64,000 bases of DNA from Lipingzhangella_A rawalii. Its GTDB lineage: Bacteria; Actinomycetota; Actinomycetes; Streptosporangiales; Streptosporangiaceae. This document shows positions 1 to 8,770 of this stretch, piece after piece; the first letter of the stretch is position 1, and each line of letters starts with the position of its first letter. The stretch lies in contig NZ_JAVLVT010000010.1 in the NCBI RefSeq assembly GCF_031628175.1, forward strand, positions 62,001-126,000. The letters are read 5' to 3'. The translations under genes were made by a program, and so were the position numbers. The notes beneath the pieces are model-generated. The model did no database searches and was not told the DNA's origin. It was given only the letters and a program-made list of their open reading frames with translations.

Positions 1-771
1 GTGCTCGTCCACGGAGTAGCGGGCGAATCCACCGCCCAGCTGGTCGTAGATGCCGCCACGTGCCATGGCCTCGGCGGTATGCTCCGCGACCTCGAGGGGG
101 CTGGTATCCGTACGGCCGGTCCGGTCATGGTGCCGCAGCAGGAACTCCAGCACCATGGACGGGGGGAACTTCGGCGCGGATCCGAAACCACCGTTGACCG
201 TGTCGTACTCGGCGTACAGGGTGCGGTGTGCGACCGCGAGAAGTTCCGCGTCAATCGTGGGCTGCGGCGTGGCGGCGCTGTCGAGGGGGCTGGGCTGGCT
301 GAGTGCGGCGACCACCCGCTGCCCCTGGTCGAGAATCTGCTCCCGCTGGTTCTGCCACGCCTCGGCCACGCCGTGCAGGAGCCGCTGGAACTGGGGACGG
401 GGAAAGTAGGTACCACAGTAGAACGGTTCCCCGTCCGGTGTGGCGAATACGGTCATGGGCCAGCCACCGTGCCCCGTCATCGCCTGGGTGGCGTTCATGT
501 AGACGGCGTCGACGTCGGGCCGTTCCTCCCGGTCCACCTTGACGTTGACGAACAGCTCGTTCATCGTGCGGGCGGTCGCCTCGTCCTCGAAGGACTCGTG
601 CGCCATGACATGGCACCAGTGACAGGCGGAGTAGCCGATCGACACCAACACGGGCACATCCCTGCGCCGGGCTTCCGCGAACGCGTCCTCTCCCCAGGGG
701 TGCCAGTCCACCGGATTCTCGGCGTGCTGGAGCAAGTAGGGGCTGGTGGCATGGGCGAGACGGTTGACCAT
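1..771 (-). CDS. Thioredoxin-domain protein, YyaL/DUF255 family (3' part missing)
   Basis: The reading frame stays open to the left edge, so only the N-terminal 257 residues are present. It begins MVNRLAHATSPYLLQHAENP, the usual opening of the DUF255/YyaL family, and carries a CHWC motif (Cys50, Cys53) in the thioredoxin-like fold, then the family's FVNVKVDREERPDVD stretch. The family is about 650-700 residues, with a six-hairpin glycosidase-like domain that would lie beyond the edge. The role is poorly known; a redox or protein-quality function is usually suggested. ATG 771 is preceded by a G-rich stretch (GGGGGC). It lies downstream of mca and a small membrane protein on the same strand. 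Confidence 0.9.
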   Translation of the reverse strand, partial: MVNRLAHATSPYLLQHAENPVDWHPWGEDAFAEARRRDVPVLVSIGYSACHWCHVMAHESFEDEATARTMNELFVNVKVDREERPDVDAVYMNATQAMTGHGGWPMTVFATPDGEPFYCGTYFPRPQFQRLLHGVAEAWQNQREQILDQGQRVVAALSQPSPLDSAATPQPTIDAELLAVAHRTLYAEYDTVNGGFGSAPKFPPSMVLEFLLRHHDRTGRTDTSPLEVAEHTAEAMARGGIYDQLGGGFARYSVDEH

Positions 772-835
772 GCCCCCACTGTGCCGCACCGACACCACTC
801 GTGGCGACGCTCGCCACCGGGGGCTGCGGTGGGTA

Positions 836-1051
836 CTACGGGTTCTGGTCTGGGCTGGGGCGGCGATGCTCCGGTACGGGCGCGGGGGGCTGCTCCCGAA
901 CCTGGACCAGCTTCTGGCGCATACTGCGCAGCAGGAAGAACAGGCCGGCGCCAACGGCGAAGATGACGAGGAACCCCAGAACTCCCGGGGTCACACTCTC
1001 GTCCGGTACTCCGGAGTCGGCCAACGCGAACAGGATGGTTTCGGGGCTCAT
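836..1051 (-). CDS. Small single-pass membrane protein
   Basis: A 71-residue protein starting MSPETILFALADSGVPDES, with one hydrophobic helix (about residues 24-43) followed by a basic segment and a proline-rich tail. Its ATG lies only 5 bp after the mca stop, so the two are probably one operon. It has no catalytic motif. Small membrane proteins next to mca are common in actinomycetes, but I know no function. Inference: membrane-anchored accessory protein. Confidence 0.75.
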   Translation of the reverse strand: MSPETILFALADSGVPDESVTPGVLGFLVIFAVGAGLFFLLRSMRQKLVQVREQPPAPVPEHRRPSPDQNP

Positions 1052-1056
1052 AACAG

Positions 1057-1935
1057 CTATGTTCCCACGCGTTCGCGAACGCCAGCGAAGAGGTCCGTCT
1101 CCGGAAGCTCGGTGCCCACTGCGGACCGGGCCAGATGGTAGTCCTCGGTCGGCCAGGCCACCCGCTCGACATCCCGTGGCACCGCGAACCACATTCCGTT
1201 CGGGTCCACCTGGGTGGCGTGCGCGAGGAGTGCGCGGTCCCGGGCGGGAAAGTAGTCGGCACAGTGCACCCGGGTGGTGATGGTCCACTCGGACCGTCGT
1301 CGAGCGCGGATTCGCTCCATCCACTCGGCGAACGGATTCTCCAGCCCCTGCTCGGCAAGGGCCCGGTCGATGGCGTCGAATCGGGCCATGGGAAACGAGA
1401 CGTGGTAGTAGAGCTTCAGGGGCTGCCACGGAGCCCCGGCCTCGGGGTACCGGTCGGCGGCCCCGGCCGCGTCGAACGCCTCGACCGAGACCTGGTGGCA
1501 CTTGATGTGGTCGGGATGGGGGTAGCCGCCCTGCTCGTCATAGGTGAGCATCACGTGCGGCCGAAAGGTCCGTACCGAGTGCACCAGCGGGGCCGCGGCC
1601 TCCTCCAGGGGCTGGATCGCGAAGCAGCCCTCGGGCAGTGGGGGTAGCGGATCTCCCTCGGGCAGGCCCGAGTCCATGAATCCGGAGAACTCCTGGTGTA
1701 CACCCAGGACCTGGCGCGCCTCGGCCATCTCCTTACGCCGAATCTCGGCGATGTTGTCCCGAATCTCGGGTCGGTCCATGGCGGGGTTGAGAATCGAGCC
1801 GCGCTCGCCACCGGTCAGGGTGACGACGAGCACATCGACGCCCTCGGCCACGTACCGCGCCATGGTGGCGGCACCCTTGCTGGACTCGTCATCGGGATGG
1901 GCGTGAACAGCCATCAACCGCAGGTGCTCGGACAA
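1057..1935 (-). CDS. mca: Mycothiol S-conjugate amidase
   Basis: 292 residues. The N-terminus MSEHLRLMAVHAHPDDESSK holds the HPDDE zinc/active-site motif of the LmbE/PIG-L fold, and TYDEQGGYPHPDHIKCHQ holds the second metal-binding cluster. Mca cleaves mycothiol S-conjugates of electrophiles and antibiotics into a mercapturic acid plus GlcN-inositol, a cytosolic detoxification step. The start chosen is TTG 1935: it has GAGGGG about 9 nt upstream and gives the usual family N-terminus, whereas the open frame runs further upstream with no family-like sequence. It is divergent from the DUF4307 gene, the common actinomycete arrangement. Confidence 0.93.
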   Translation of the reverse strand: MSEHLRLMAVHAHPDDESSKGAATMARYVAEGVDVLVVTLTGGERGSILNPAMDRPEIRDNIAEIRRKEMAEARQVLGVHQEFSGFMDSGLPEGDPLPPLPEGCFAIQPLEEAAAPLVHSVRTFRPHVMLTYDEQGGYPHPDHIKCHQVSVEAFDAAGAADRYPEAGAPWQPLKLYYHVSFPMARFDAIDRALAEQGLENPFAEWMERIRARRRSEWTITTRVHCADYFPARDRALLAHATQVDPNGMWFAVPRDVERVAWPTEDYHLARSAVGTELPETDLFAGVRERVGT

Positions 1936-2098
1936 CGGATCGGTCCCCTCGGGGTCACTGGGCAGACAGTCACCACGGCCACCCGAGCGACCGCGTCCCG
2001 TGGATCCCTGGCTACGGGGGGTACGGGGGGTGCGCCGGTGACCTGTGTCGGTTAGGGCTATCTTAGACAACGTCGCCTCTGCGTTCGGAGATTCCCGT

Positions 2099-2506
2099 AT
2101 GTCCTCTGACTCCACCGAAGCCGGCCCGCCGCCCGGGGAGACGACACCCCGGCGCTTCGGGAACGCCCCCGTGTTCGGGCTTCTGGCAATCGGCGTTGTT
2201 GCCGTGCTGTTCACGCTCGGCTGGGGAACGTGGATGCTGAACTACACCGGCGCCGGCTACAACGTGCCACACCAGGTGATCGCCTGGGATACCCCCTCGG
2301 AGACCTCCGCGTCGATCACCTTCGAGGTCAACGCCTCCGCGCCGACGAACTGCCTCATCACCGCGTTGGACGAGACTCATGTTGAGGTCGGGCAGGACGA
2401 GGTCGAGCTCAGCGAGGGGATTTCCACCGTCGAGCACACCTTCGATACCACCCGTCAGGCGTCCATGGTGGAAGTGACCTCGTGTCGGGAACGCTCCCCC
2501 GAGTAG
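2099..2506 (+). CDS. DUF4307 family membrane protein
   Basis: 135 residues: a short hydrophilic N-terminus, one transmembrane helix (about residues 27-48, APVFGLLAIGVVAVLFTLGW), and an extracytoplasmic beta-rich domain of about 85 residues. This is the DUF4307 layout, almost always found beside mca in actinobacteria. ATG 2099 has GGAG 8 nt upstream and is preferred over an upstream in-frame start at 2045. Function unknown; the conserved divergent pairing with mca is the only clue. Confidence 0.85.
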   Translation: MSSDSTEAGPPPGETTPRRFGNAPVFGLLAIGVVAVLFTLGWGTWMLNYTGAGYNVPHQVIAWDTPSETSASITFEVNASAPTNCLITALDETHVEVGQDEVELSEGISTVEHTFDTTRQASMVEVTSCRERSPE

Positions 2507-2533
2507 TCACCGGGCGGATCTCGACCGGTGACT
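2505..2533 (+). terminator. Stem-loop at the DUF4307 stop codon
   Basis: Perfect 9-bp inverted repeat AGTCACCGG / CCGGTGACT with an 11-nt loop, starting inside the stop codon. There is no T-tract, as is usual in high-GC actinomycetes. Confidence 0.5.
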
Positions 2534-2903
2534 GCTCTGAGCGAACAACGCCCGTGCGGACGTGCCGGTGGCAGCGAGTGTGCGGGCGGTGCGCTGCGGG
2601 TAAACTGGGTGGTTGCATCTCGTGCGCGGGCAGTACCCGGCAGTGTCCGGCAGTGGCCATCCGTCACCTCCGCCCCATGGGGACGACCTCCCCATCCGCA
2701 CAGGGCAGGGCCCGGCCCGGCGGTTTCCCGGCGGACGACGTGACGCCGCTGGCACTCCCGGATCTGGCGGCTCACCGGGGAGTTTTCTTCCCCTGAGTCC
2801 ACAGTTTTGTCGCTCCTGCGGTGACAGTGCACGGTGCTAATCTCGTAATTTCAGCTGCGTCCGCACAGACGCGCAGTTCCTAGTAGACACCTTGGGAGTT
2901 CCC
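2534..2903. other. Intergenic region upstream of greA
   Basis: About 370 bp without a recognisable gene. Only short overlapping frames with arginine/proline-rich shadow-like translations occur. The last 100 bp are less GC-rich (around ctaatctcgtaatttcag, 2835-2852) and probably hold the greA promoter, but I cannot place the -35/-10 boxes with confidence. Confidence 0.5.
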
Positions 2904-3404
2904 GTGACCGAGACCCGCGATGACAACGTCACCTGGCTGACCCAGGAGGCGTATGACCGGCTCAAAGCGGAACTGGAGCACCTAACGGGGCCAGGTCGCA
3001 TCGAGATCGCCGACCGGATCGAAGCCGCTCGGGAAGAGGGTGACCTGAAGGAGAATGGTGGCTACCACGCCGCCAAGGAGGAGCAGGGCAAGATCGAGGC
3101 GCGTATCGTTCAGCTCCAGCAGATCCTGAACAACGCACGGGTGGGTGACGCCCCGCGCAGCGCGGGCACCGTCGGTCCCGGCATGACGGTCACCATCAAG
3201 TTCGCCGGGGACGACGAGGAGATCACCTTCCTGCTCGCCTCCCGGGAGGAGAGCGGCGCGCCCATCGATGTCTACTCGCCGAAGTCGCCTCTCGGTCATG
3301 CCATCAACGGCAAGAAGGTTGGCGAAACCGCCAGTTACAGTCTGCCCAACGGCAAGAGCACCAGCGTCGAGATCATCGACGCCGTCCCCTACGGCGCCGA
3401 GTAG
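2904..3404 (+). CDS. greA: Transcription elongation factor GreA
   Basis: 166 residues. The N-terminal coiled coil (about residues 10-75) contains the REEGDLKENGGYHAAKEEQ tip whose acidic residues reach into the RNA polymerase secondary channel and trigger cleavage of backtracked transcripts. A C-terminal FKBP-like domain follows. GTG 2904 has GGGAG 5 nt upstream; the upstream TTG 2892 would leave no room for a ribosome site. It is a single gene ending in a strong convergent hairpin. Confidence 0.95.
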   Translation: MTETRDDNVTWLTQEAYDRLKAELEHLTGPGRIEIADRIEAAREEGDLKENGGYHAAKEEQGKIEARIVQLQQILNNARVGDAPRSAGTVGPGMTVTIKFAGDDEEITFLLASREESGAPIDVYSPKSPLGHAINGKKVGETASYSLPNGKSTSVEIIDAVPYGAE

Positions 3405-3464
3405 CCGACCGGTCGAGAATCCGCCACCAGCCACAGCGGAGAAACGCAGGTGTCGTCGGTGGAT

Positions 3465-3497
3465 GTGCGGGGACGGGGCAGTGGACCGTCCCCGCAC
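3465..3497. terminator. Bidirectional terminator after greA
   Basis: Perfect 12-bp stem GTGCGGGGACGG / CCGTCCCCGCAC with a 9-nt loop, midway between greA (+) and the convergent secreted-protein gene (-). Confidence 0.75.
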
Positions 3498-3513
3498 CCG
3501 CGTTCTCCGCGGG

Positions 3514-4920
3514 TCACTCCTGCTCGCAGTCGGCGATGCGGAGATCATCCGGGTCCGCTTCCGGATCCGGGTCCCGCTCGGAGTCGGCCGGCACCAGGTC
3601 GACGAAGGTCGCGGGCAGGTAGTTGTCGGGGCCGATGCGGTACCACAGGGTGCTGACACCGTCGGGGCCGCGCACCGATGTTCCGGTGGTCCGACACTCG
3701 ATGTCGACGTGGGCACTGTGGGCCGCACGCCCGACATCGTCGGCGGACAGGTCGGCAGCGGAGCGTAGGACCACCGGGTCACTCCGGCTTTCGGTGCGCA
3801 CCTCGCCCCGATGCTGGTAGTCGCCGGTCCATAGGTAGTCGACGTCCACCCAGCTGTTGGTGGGGAGGTCCAGCCCGGTACGGAACGCGCCGTCGGCGAG
3901 GTCGATACCTGCCGGATTACGTACGGTGCGACCGAAGCCGTCCTGGCCGCCGTTGTAGTCGTCGAGGTAGGCCGCCTGTGCCTGCGGGAGCCCCCGCGGA
4001 AGGTCCACCCAATTCTCCCGGTCCAGGTTCCAGTGGTCATCGCTGATGTTCCAGGGACCTACATCCCACACGGGTACGTATATGCACCGCTGCGTGCTCT
4101 CCGCGCACACCCGCACGGTGTAGTTTCCACTGTTGCGTTCGGCCAGGCCGCGCCGGGACGGTAGGGCCACGAAGTAGTCTTCGCTGCCTACGGTGTGCCC
4201 GTTCGCTGTCGTGGCCCCCACCAGACCGATCCGGGTGGCGAACAGACGCGCCGAGTACGGGGAACGGTGTTCTGGTTCGGCCTCCACGGACTCGCCCCGA
4301 CCCTCAGCCTCGTCCTCAGGTTCGGGACGAATACGCACCGCAGAGACCTGGGCACTTCCCCCTTCCACATCCGTCACGTCCACGTCCACGGCGAGTCGAA
4401 CCTGTACCCTCTCGGAGCGCAGCGGAAGTGTCACCATGCCACCGTCGGGCGTCACCGCCCGCTCAGGTGGCACGGACCGCCATTCGCTCCAGCCGCCGTC
4501 CCGGCGTGCTCCCCGCGCCTCCACCAGCAGCTCTGCATCCTCGGCGTCGGGCGTGGCACGCGCCGACCCCGCGCCCGGGCCGGGTTCGACGGCAACGCCC
4601 AGGGCCTCCGTTGCGTGTGGGAGCTCCCGCGCGGGGAAGGTGATCAGACCCTCCGGGACACTCACCTCCCCCGTTGCCGGGCGCTGCGGCCCCGGCGGTG
4701 AGGCACGCCGCTGCTGGGCAGCGCTGGTGGCTACGGAGGCGCGCTGTGCCTCATCCAGGGACAGCTCGATCCAGTCGTCGCCGTCAACGGGGCCGGGCTC
4801 CGGAGCAGCCGGCGGCGCCAGGACGACCGCGAGTAGCGCGGCGACTGTTGTGGCTGCGGCGCCGGCCGCACCACGAGGCGCGGCGCCCGTTGTCCCGTGG
4901 CTGGTCCCGGAGTGTGACAT
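3514..4920 (-). CDS. Large secreted protein of unknown function
   Basis: 468 residues. The N-terminus has an alanine-rich hydrophobic segment (about residues 15-38, AAGAAATTVAALLAVVLAPP) that fits a Sec signal. The middle is acidic and low in complexity. A better-conserved C-terminal half (about residues 220-450) contains DVGPWNISDDHWN, AYLDDYNGGQDGFGRTV and NPAGIDLADGAF, wording seen in secreted actinomycete proteins annotated only as hypothetical. Two cysteine pairs may form disulphides. ATG 4920 is chosen because GGGAG lies about 9 nt upstream. A cell-wall-associated role is possible, but no catalytic site is evident. Confidence 0.75.
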   Translation of the reverse strand: MSHSGTSHGTTGAAPRGAAGAAATTVAALLAVVLAPPAAPEPGPVDGDDWIELSLDEAQRASVATSAAQQRRASPPGPQRPATGEVSVPEGLITFPARELPHATEALGVAVEPGPGAGSARATPDAEDAELLVEARGARRDGGWSEWRSVPPERAVTPDGGMVTLPLRSERVQVRLAVDVDVTDVEGGSAQVSAVRIRPEPEDEAEGRGESVEAEPEHRSPYSARLFATRIGLVGATTANGHTVGSEDYFVALPSRRGLAERNSGNYTVRVCAESTQRCIYVPVWDVGPWNISDDHWNLDRENWVDLPRGLPQAQAAYLDDYNGGQDGFGRTVRNPAGIDLADGAFRTGLDLPTNSWVDVDYLWTGDYQHRGEVRTESRSDPVVLRSAADLSADDVGRAAHSAHVDIECRTTGTSVRGPDGVSTLWYRIGPDNYLPATFVDLVPADSERDPDPEADPDDLRIADCEQE

Positions 4921-5032
4921 CGATCCCGCTCCCTCATGCACGGATGAATACTCCAAGTAAGGACACAGCTACCGATAAGAGCAAAACCGACACGCCGGAG
5001 CGAGTTCCCGAACGAGGGAGAATCGGACGCGT

Positions 5033-5067
5033 CAGCGCCACATCGGCGCTGGTCGCCCTGCGGCGAC
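5033..5067 (-). terminator. Tandem hairpins downstream of the FIST gene
   Basis: Two adjacent stems: CAGCGCC / GGCGCTG (5-nt loop) and GTCGCC / GGCGAC (4-nt loop), 54-88 nt after the FIST stop and upstream of the secreted-protein gene. Possible terminator. Confidence 0.4.
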
Positions 5068-5120
5068 TGGGCATGCCAGTACCGGGGCCTGTACCGGTCG
5101 GGCATGACCACTCGGTGTCT

Positions 5121-6302
5121 TCAGTCGTGTTCGTCCCCGGTGAAGGCCAGCAGGCACGCTGTGAACCCGTGCACGTGGTTGCGGCCGGAGACCGGCCCAA
5201 TCTCGCCACCGGCGAAGAACCCCCCGACCGGATCGATCCCCAAGGTGCGGCGGACACTGCGCACATCGTGATCCGCCGTGGCGAACATGTCACTTCCGCG
5301 CCCGTTGCAGGAGAACAGCAGTGCACCGGCGGCGCGACCACCCGTGTCTTCGGCGAAGGCCTCCAGCCGTTCGATGAGGTCCTTCTCTGCGGTATCCCGG
5401 TCCCGAACGTGGAATCGGACGGTCTGCCCCACGTCAACGGCCTCGCCCACCACGATGGAGCCGGCCTCGGGATCGGCTCCGACGATGGCTCGGATCAGAA
5501 AGTCTCCGTGCTCGTGACTGTCGGCGTACTCGTCCATCGCGATCCCGACCTGAAGCCCTTCGGTCACGAGATCCTGCTGTTCGGGCGGGAGAGAGCCAAC
5601 GATCTGTTCCAGCTTGGTGTAGGCCGGAGTCCCGGCGATCTCCTTGAGCACGTTGTCCTCGGACCGGGTGACGGCGACGGCCGGCCCAACCGGGGAGCAG
5701 CCCTGGCTCACCGCAGTTCCCAGGACGCCGGATCCACCGAGGAGGATCCCCACCGCTCCCCGGTCCACAACCTCGCCCAGGCAGAATAGTCGGACGTCGT
5801 CGCGGCCGCCGATGGCATCAGCCAGTCCCCCGACCACAGGCAGGTCGCCAAGAGCCTCAGTCGAGGTCCGCACGAACGCCTGGGCCGGAAATGTGTAGGG
5901 GTTGGCGAGCAGCAGGGCGGCACGGTCGCTCGCAGCAGGTTCGGCCATACCCACCACAGCGACCCGATCATCCTCGGCGAGTGTGTCCAGGGTGAACGGT
6001 GTCATGGTCACCTCGGGCAATACCGCCGCCCAGACGCTGACCGCTCCCTGGTTCTCCACTCCTCGCCCGTCGCCGATGACGCCGGTCGAGCTACATCCGA
6101 TGGTCACCGCGTCCCCGGACAGAGCCATGGCCCGCTCGCCTGCCAGGGCCACCTCGTCTGCGTCCTGGCCGCTCACAAAGACGCAGACCAGATCCGGCAT
6201 GGCGTCCAGGGCTGCCAGTGCCTGCTGCACGGCGCGCTCCGCGGCGCTGACCAGGTCGGTGCCTGTCGCCAGGCCGTCCCCAAAGCGAGCCACCCGTCTC
6301 AC
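5121..6302 (-). CDS. FIST domain sensory protein
   Basis: About 393 residues with an N-terminal FIST domain (roughly residues 15-215, including VCVFVSGQDADEVALAG and IGCSSTGVIGDG) and a C-terminal FIST_C domain (roughly 220-375, ending VGGFFAGGEIGPV and HGFTACLLAF). FIST proteins are thought to bind small ligands, perhaps amino acids, and are often tied to signal transduction; this one stands alone without a kinase or cyclase domain. The start is uncertain: GTG 6302 or GTG 6293 gives the expected length, while the open frame runs back to a TTG at 6362 with unrelated residues. Confidence 0.85.
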   Translation of the reverse strand: MRRVARFGDGLATGTDLVSAAERAVQQALAALDAMPDLVCVFVSGQDADEVALAGERAMALSGDAVTIGCSSTGVIGDGRGVENQGAVSVWAAVLPEVTMTPFTLDTLAEDDRVAVVGMAEPAASDRAALLLANPYTFPAQAFVRTSTEALGDLPVVGGLADAIGGRDDVRLFCLGEVVDRGAVGILLGGSGVLGTAVSQGCSPVGPAVAVTRSEDNVLKEIAGTPAYTKLEQIVGSLPPEQQDLVTEGLQVGIAMDEYADSHEHGDFLIRAIVGADPEAGSIVVGEAVDVGQTVRFHVRDRDTAEKDLIERLEAFAEDTGGRAAGALLFSCNGRGSDMFATADHDVRSVRRTLGIDPVGGFFAGGEIGPVSGRNHVHGFTACLLAFTGDEHD

Positions 6303-6399
6303 CCACAATCGTTGACCTGCCCGGTCCTCGGTATTCCGGGCACTGTGTTTCCAGGCTCCCAAACGTGCCGAGTCAACGGGAAGTTCGCCGGGCGCGGTC

Positions 6400-7230
6400 T
6401 CAGCGTTCGATCAGGGTCACGTCCGATCCGAGAACGAGTACCCGCTCGTCGACCTCCCCCTCCGCATAGAGCAGTTGGTGACGGTCCGCGGGCATCACGG
6501 TCTGGATATCGCTGATCGGCTGCTCCCCGGAGTAGGCGATGCGGTCCTGCACGATCAGCGGCAGGCCGGGCGGGGTTCCGAAGGACTGGCGTTCCTGCGG
6601 CGAGGGCATCCGGGCACTAACCAGGTCGTAGGACCAGGTTCGTTCGTACCCCAGCTCCCGGAGGACCTCCCGGGTTCCCCGCTCGATGTGCTGTGGGATG
6701 GAGAGCTCGGTGTTCATCGCAATCGTGGCCGGGAAATGGGAGACCTGCCGCTGCCAGAGCTGCCCCTCCACGAAACGGTCGCAGATGCGTTTGACCACCT
6801 GTCGCTGGGCAATCGGTAGTTCCGGGTCAATCCCGAGCCGCACCGCCCGTGCTCCCGAGGCGGTGTCCAGGGCGATCTCCACCGTCTCCACGATCTGGTC
6901 GTAGCCAGCGGCCCGCATATGGGGAGCGTAGCCGCGCTGGAACCGCTCCGAATCGACATAGCCGTGCACGGAGGTGGCCAGGTGCACGATGGGTTGGTTG
7001 TTGCGGACGTAGGTGCCGCTGCCGTGCCGGATGACGACCAGTCCCTCGTTCTGGAGCACTTTCATCGCATCGCGGACGGTGTTCCGGGAGATCTCGAACT
7101 CCTCGGCCAGGACCTCCTCGGTCGGTAGCCGAGCGCCCTCGGCATAGCTACCGTCACCGATTCGCGCACGCAGGCTCTCGGCGACCCAGTCACGCTTGCT
7201 TTTCGACCCAGAGATCCGATCCGAATTCAT
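6400..7230 (-). CDS. GntR family regulator, HutC/UTRA type
   Basis: 276 residues. The winged helix-turn-helix (about residues 13-80, LPTEEVLAEEFEISRNTVRD then GLVVIRHGSGTYV) is followed by a UTRA ligand-binding domain (about 100-265), which marks the HutC subfamily. Such proteins repress catabolic or transport genes until a small effector binds. There is no catabolic gene next to it, so its target is unknown. ATG 7230 lacks a clear ribosome site and lies 7 nt after TAGATT, so the mRNA may be leaderless. The start codon is inside one arm of an inverted repeat shared with the divergent transcript. Confidence 0.88.
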   Translation of the reverse strand: MNSDRISGSKSKRDWVAESLRARIGDGSYAEGARLPTEEVLAEEFEISRNTVRDAMKVLQNEGLVVIRHGSGTYVRNNQPIVHLATSVHGYVDSERFQRGYAPHMRAAGYDQIVETVEIALDTASGARAVRLGIDPELPIAQRQVVKRICDRFVEGQLWQRQVSHFPATIAMNTELSIPQHIERGTREVLRELGYERTWSYDLVSARMPSPQERQSFGTPPGLPLIVQDRIAYSGEQPISDIQTVMPADRHQLLYAEGEVDERVLVLGSDVTLIER

Positions 7231-7302
7231 GCCAACCAATCTACTCGTTTTGTTTACGCAGACGGGGGACGGGCACACTGGAGACACAAGAGGTTGGCAT
7301 GA
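7227..7302. promoter_or_regulatory. Divergent inverted repeat, candidate operator
   Basis: TCATGCCAACC (7227-7237) and its perfect complement GGTTGGCATGA (7292-7302) lie 54 bp apart in the gap between the GntR gene and the small membrane-protein gene. Each arm contains an ATG read outward. It may be a paired operator for the GntR protein or matching leaderless starts; this is inference. Confidence 0.4.
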
Positions 7303-7370
7303 CTCCAATCACAGGACAGAGGAGATTGATCGGTCTCATGCCTCCACCGCACCGTGGGAGGTGAACACCG

Positions 7371-7562
7371 GTGGGAATCCTGATCGCCATTACCGGGATA
7401 CTGCTGTTGGTCTGTGCGTTGGGCTGGCTGACTGCGGTCTCCCTCGGGATGCGGCTGGACGACAGGCGGGGGGCCTATGGGGCCATCCGAGCCGACTCCG
7501 AGCGCGGCACGCTCGCCCGGGTCGGCCGGAGGGTCGTCGGTCTGCACGTTGCTGAGGACTGA
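7371..7562 (+). CDS. Small membrane protein
   Basis: 63 residues, starting MGILIAITGILLLVCALGWL: one N-terminal hydrophobic helix (residues 2-24) and a charged cytoplasmic tail of about 40 residues. GTG 7371 has GGGAGG about 9 nt upstream, so translation is well supported. No family is recognised. It ends 24 bp before a GC-rich hairpin. Confidence 0.65.
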   Translation: MGILIAITGILLLVCALGWLTAVSLGMRLDDRRGAYGAIRADSERGTLARVGRRVVGLHVAED

Positions 7563-7586
7563 GTTGCACGGGACGGCAGCGAGCCA

Positions 7587-7602
7587 ACCCCCGGTTGGGG
7601 GT
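7587..7602 (+). terminator. Short GC hairpin
   Basis: Stem ACCCCC / GGGGGT with GGTT loop, 24 nt after the small membrane-protein gene. Confidence 0.5.
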
Positions 7603-7681
7603 ACTGGAGAGGTTTGCATCGACGCCCGGCACCCGCACCACAGCCGAGGCACCCCTCGACAACGCCCCGGCTGTGGCTCCG

Positions 7682-8410
7682 CTACTGATTCCGTCGTCGA
7701 ATGTCAGCATTCCGGACGTTTCCGACCGGAAGGTCCGTGACGGTGTCACCACAACGCGAGTTGGGTGTCCTGACGACGGTCTCTCGCTTCTGTCCGCTCG
7801 CGCGGTTGTCGCCACCCGCCCGCCCCGCCGCTGCCTGACGACTGGAACGAGTGGTGCCAGTCGCACGGTCAGCTCTGCGAGCCTTCGACACGTGCGTGTC
7901 CCGGTCTCCGGTCACTCCGGTACCGGCCATGCGTGCCGCCAAAGCGGCGAGGTTCAACGCGGCGTTGTGGTCCCGGTCCAACGTCAGGCCACAGGCATCG
8001 CAGGTGACTGTGCGCGCGCACAGGGGAGCTTGGCTTTCGCCGCCCCGAATCCGCTGCACGTTTTCAACGAGGCGAACCACCGGTCGGCCACGACCAGCCG
8101 CCGCCGTTCCAGGCGGTCCTGTAGGTGAGCTGTCGGCGGATCTCACCGAATCCCGCGTCAGCGATCGACCGGGCCAGCCGCCGGTTCTGGAGCATGCCAG
8201 ACACGTTCAGGTCCTCGACCACCACCGTCCCGTACTCACGGGCGATGCCGGTGGTGAGTTCGTGGATCGCGCCCGTGCGCAGGTTCGCCACCCGGTGGTG
8301 GATCCGATTGCGCTCAGCATTCGTCTCGCGCCACCGGTTCGACGGTCCCTGCCGGGTCGCCGATCAGGCCCCTGGCGTCGGGATACCGTTCGGGACGCCC
8401 TGCGGAGCCC
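7682..8410 (-). pseudogene. Decayed IS200/IS605-type tnpB (OrfB) relic
   Basis: On the minus strand three successive frames carry TnpB sequence: LRRASRTVSRRQGPDRR (near 8407-8355), then NRIHHRVANLRTGAIHELTT through VVVEDLNVSGMLQNRRLARS and GFGEIRRQLTYRTAWNGG (to about 8105), then RLVVADRWFASLKTCSG, then CDACGLTLDRDHNAALNLAA. The RuvC glutamate (VVVEDLNV) and final aspartate (DRDHNAA) are still readable. The frames are joined only by single-base deletions near 8105 and 8010, another break near 8350 has an in-frame stop beside it, and one zinc-finger cysteine is now Phe (CSGFG). The N-terminal third is gone and no tnpA is present. Confidence 0.8.
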
Positions 8411-8770
8411 CAGGAAAGGCACAAGCATGTTCGGGTCCGCGTCAGTGCCCCGCAGCGCATCCCCGGCCGCGCTACCCGTCACATGAGAACCACCCTGCCG
8501 AACCCGTGGTTCGTCCCCGCAGGCCCCGGCCCCGCTGTCCGTCGGGCAGCGGAGTGCCCCCAGGGCGCGCCGACGTCGGCGGCGGCCACTACCACGCCCT
8601 GTCCACGCAACCGATACCTCCTCAGGCCCGGCCCAGACCGGATGCCCACCCAACCGCCCAGGGAACCACGGCCGCGAGCGGCATCGCTCGCAGAACGCAC
8701 TCCCCCGCACCGCCGTCAAATCCCGCGGCCCCCGCACCCACGCCTGTCCACGAAGCACTGCCCGCTCGTA
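8411..8770. other. Intergenic stretch beside the tnpB relic
   Basis: About 360 bp downstream of rnhA and upstream of the relic. Frames here give arginine/glycine- or proline-rich translations without recognisable domains. It may hold further worn transposon sequence; I see no gene. Confidence 0.4.
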
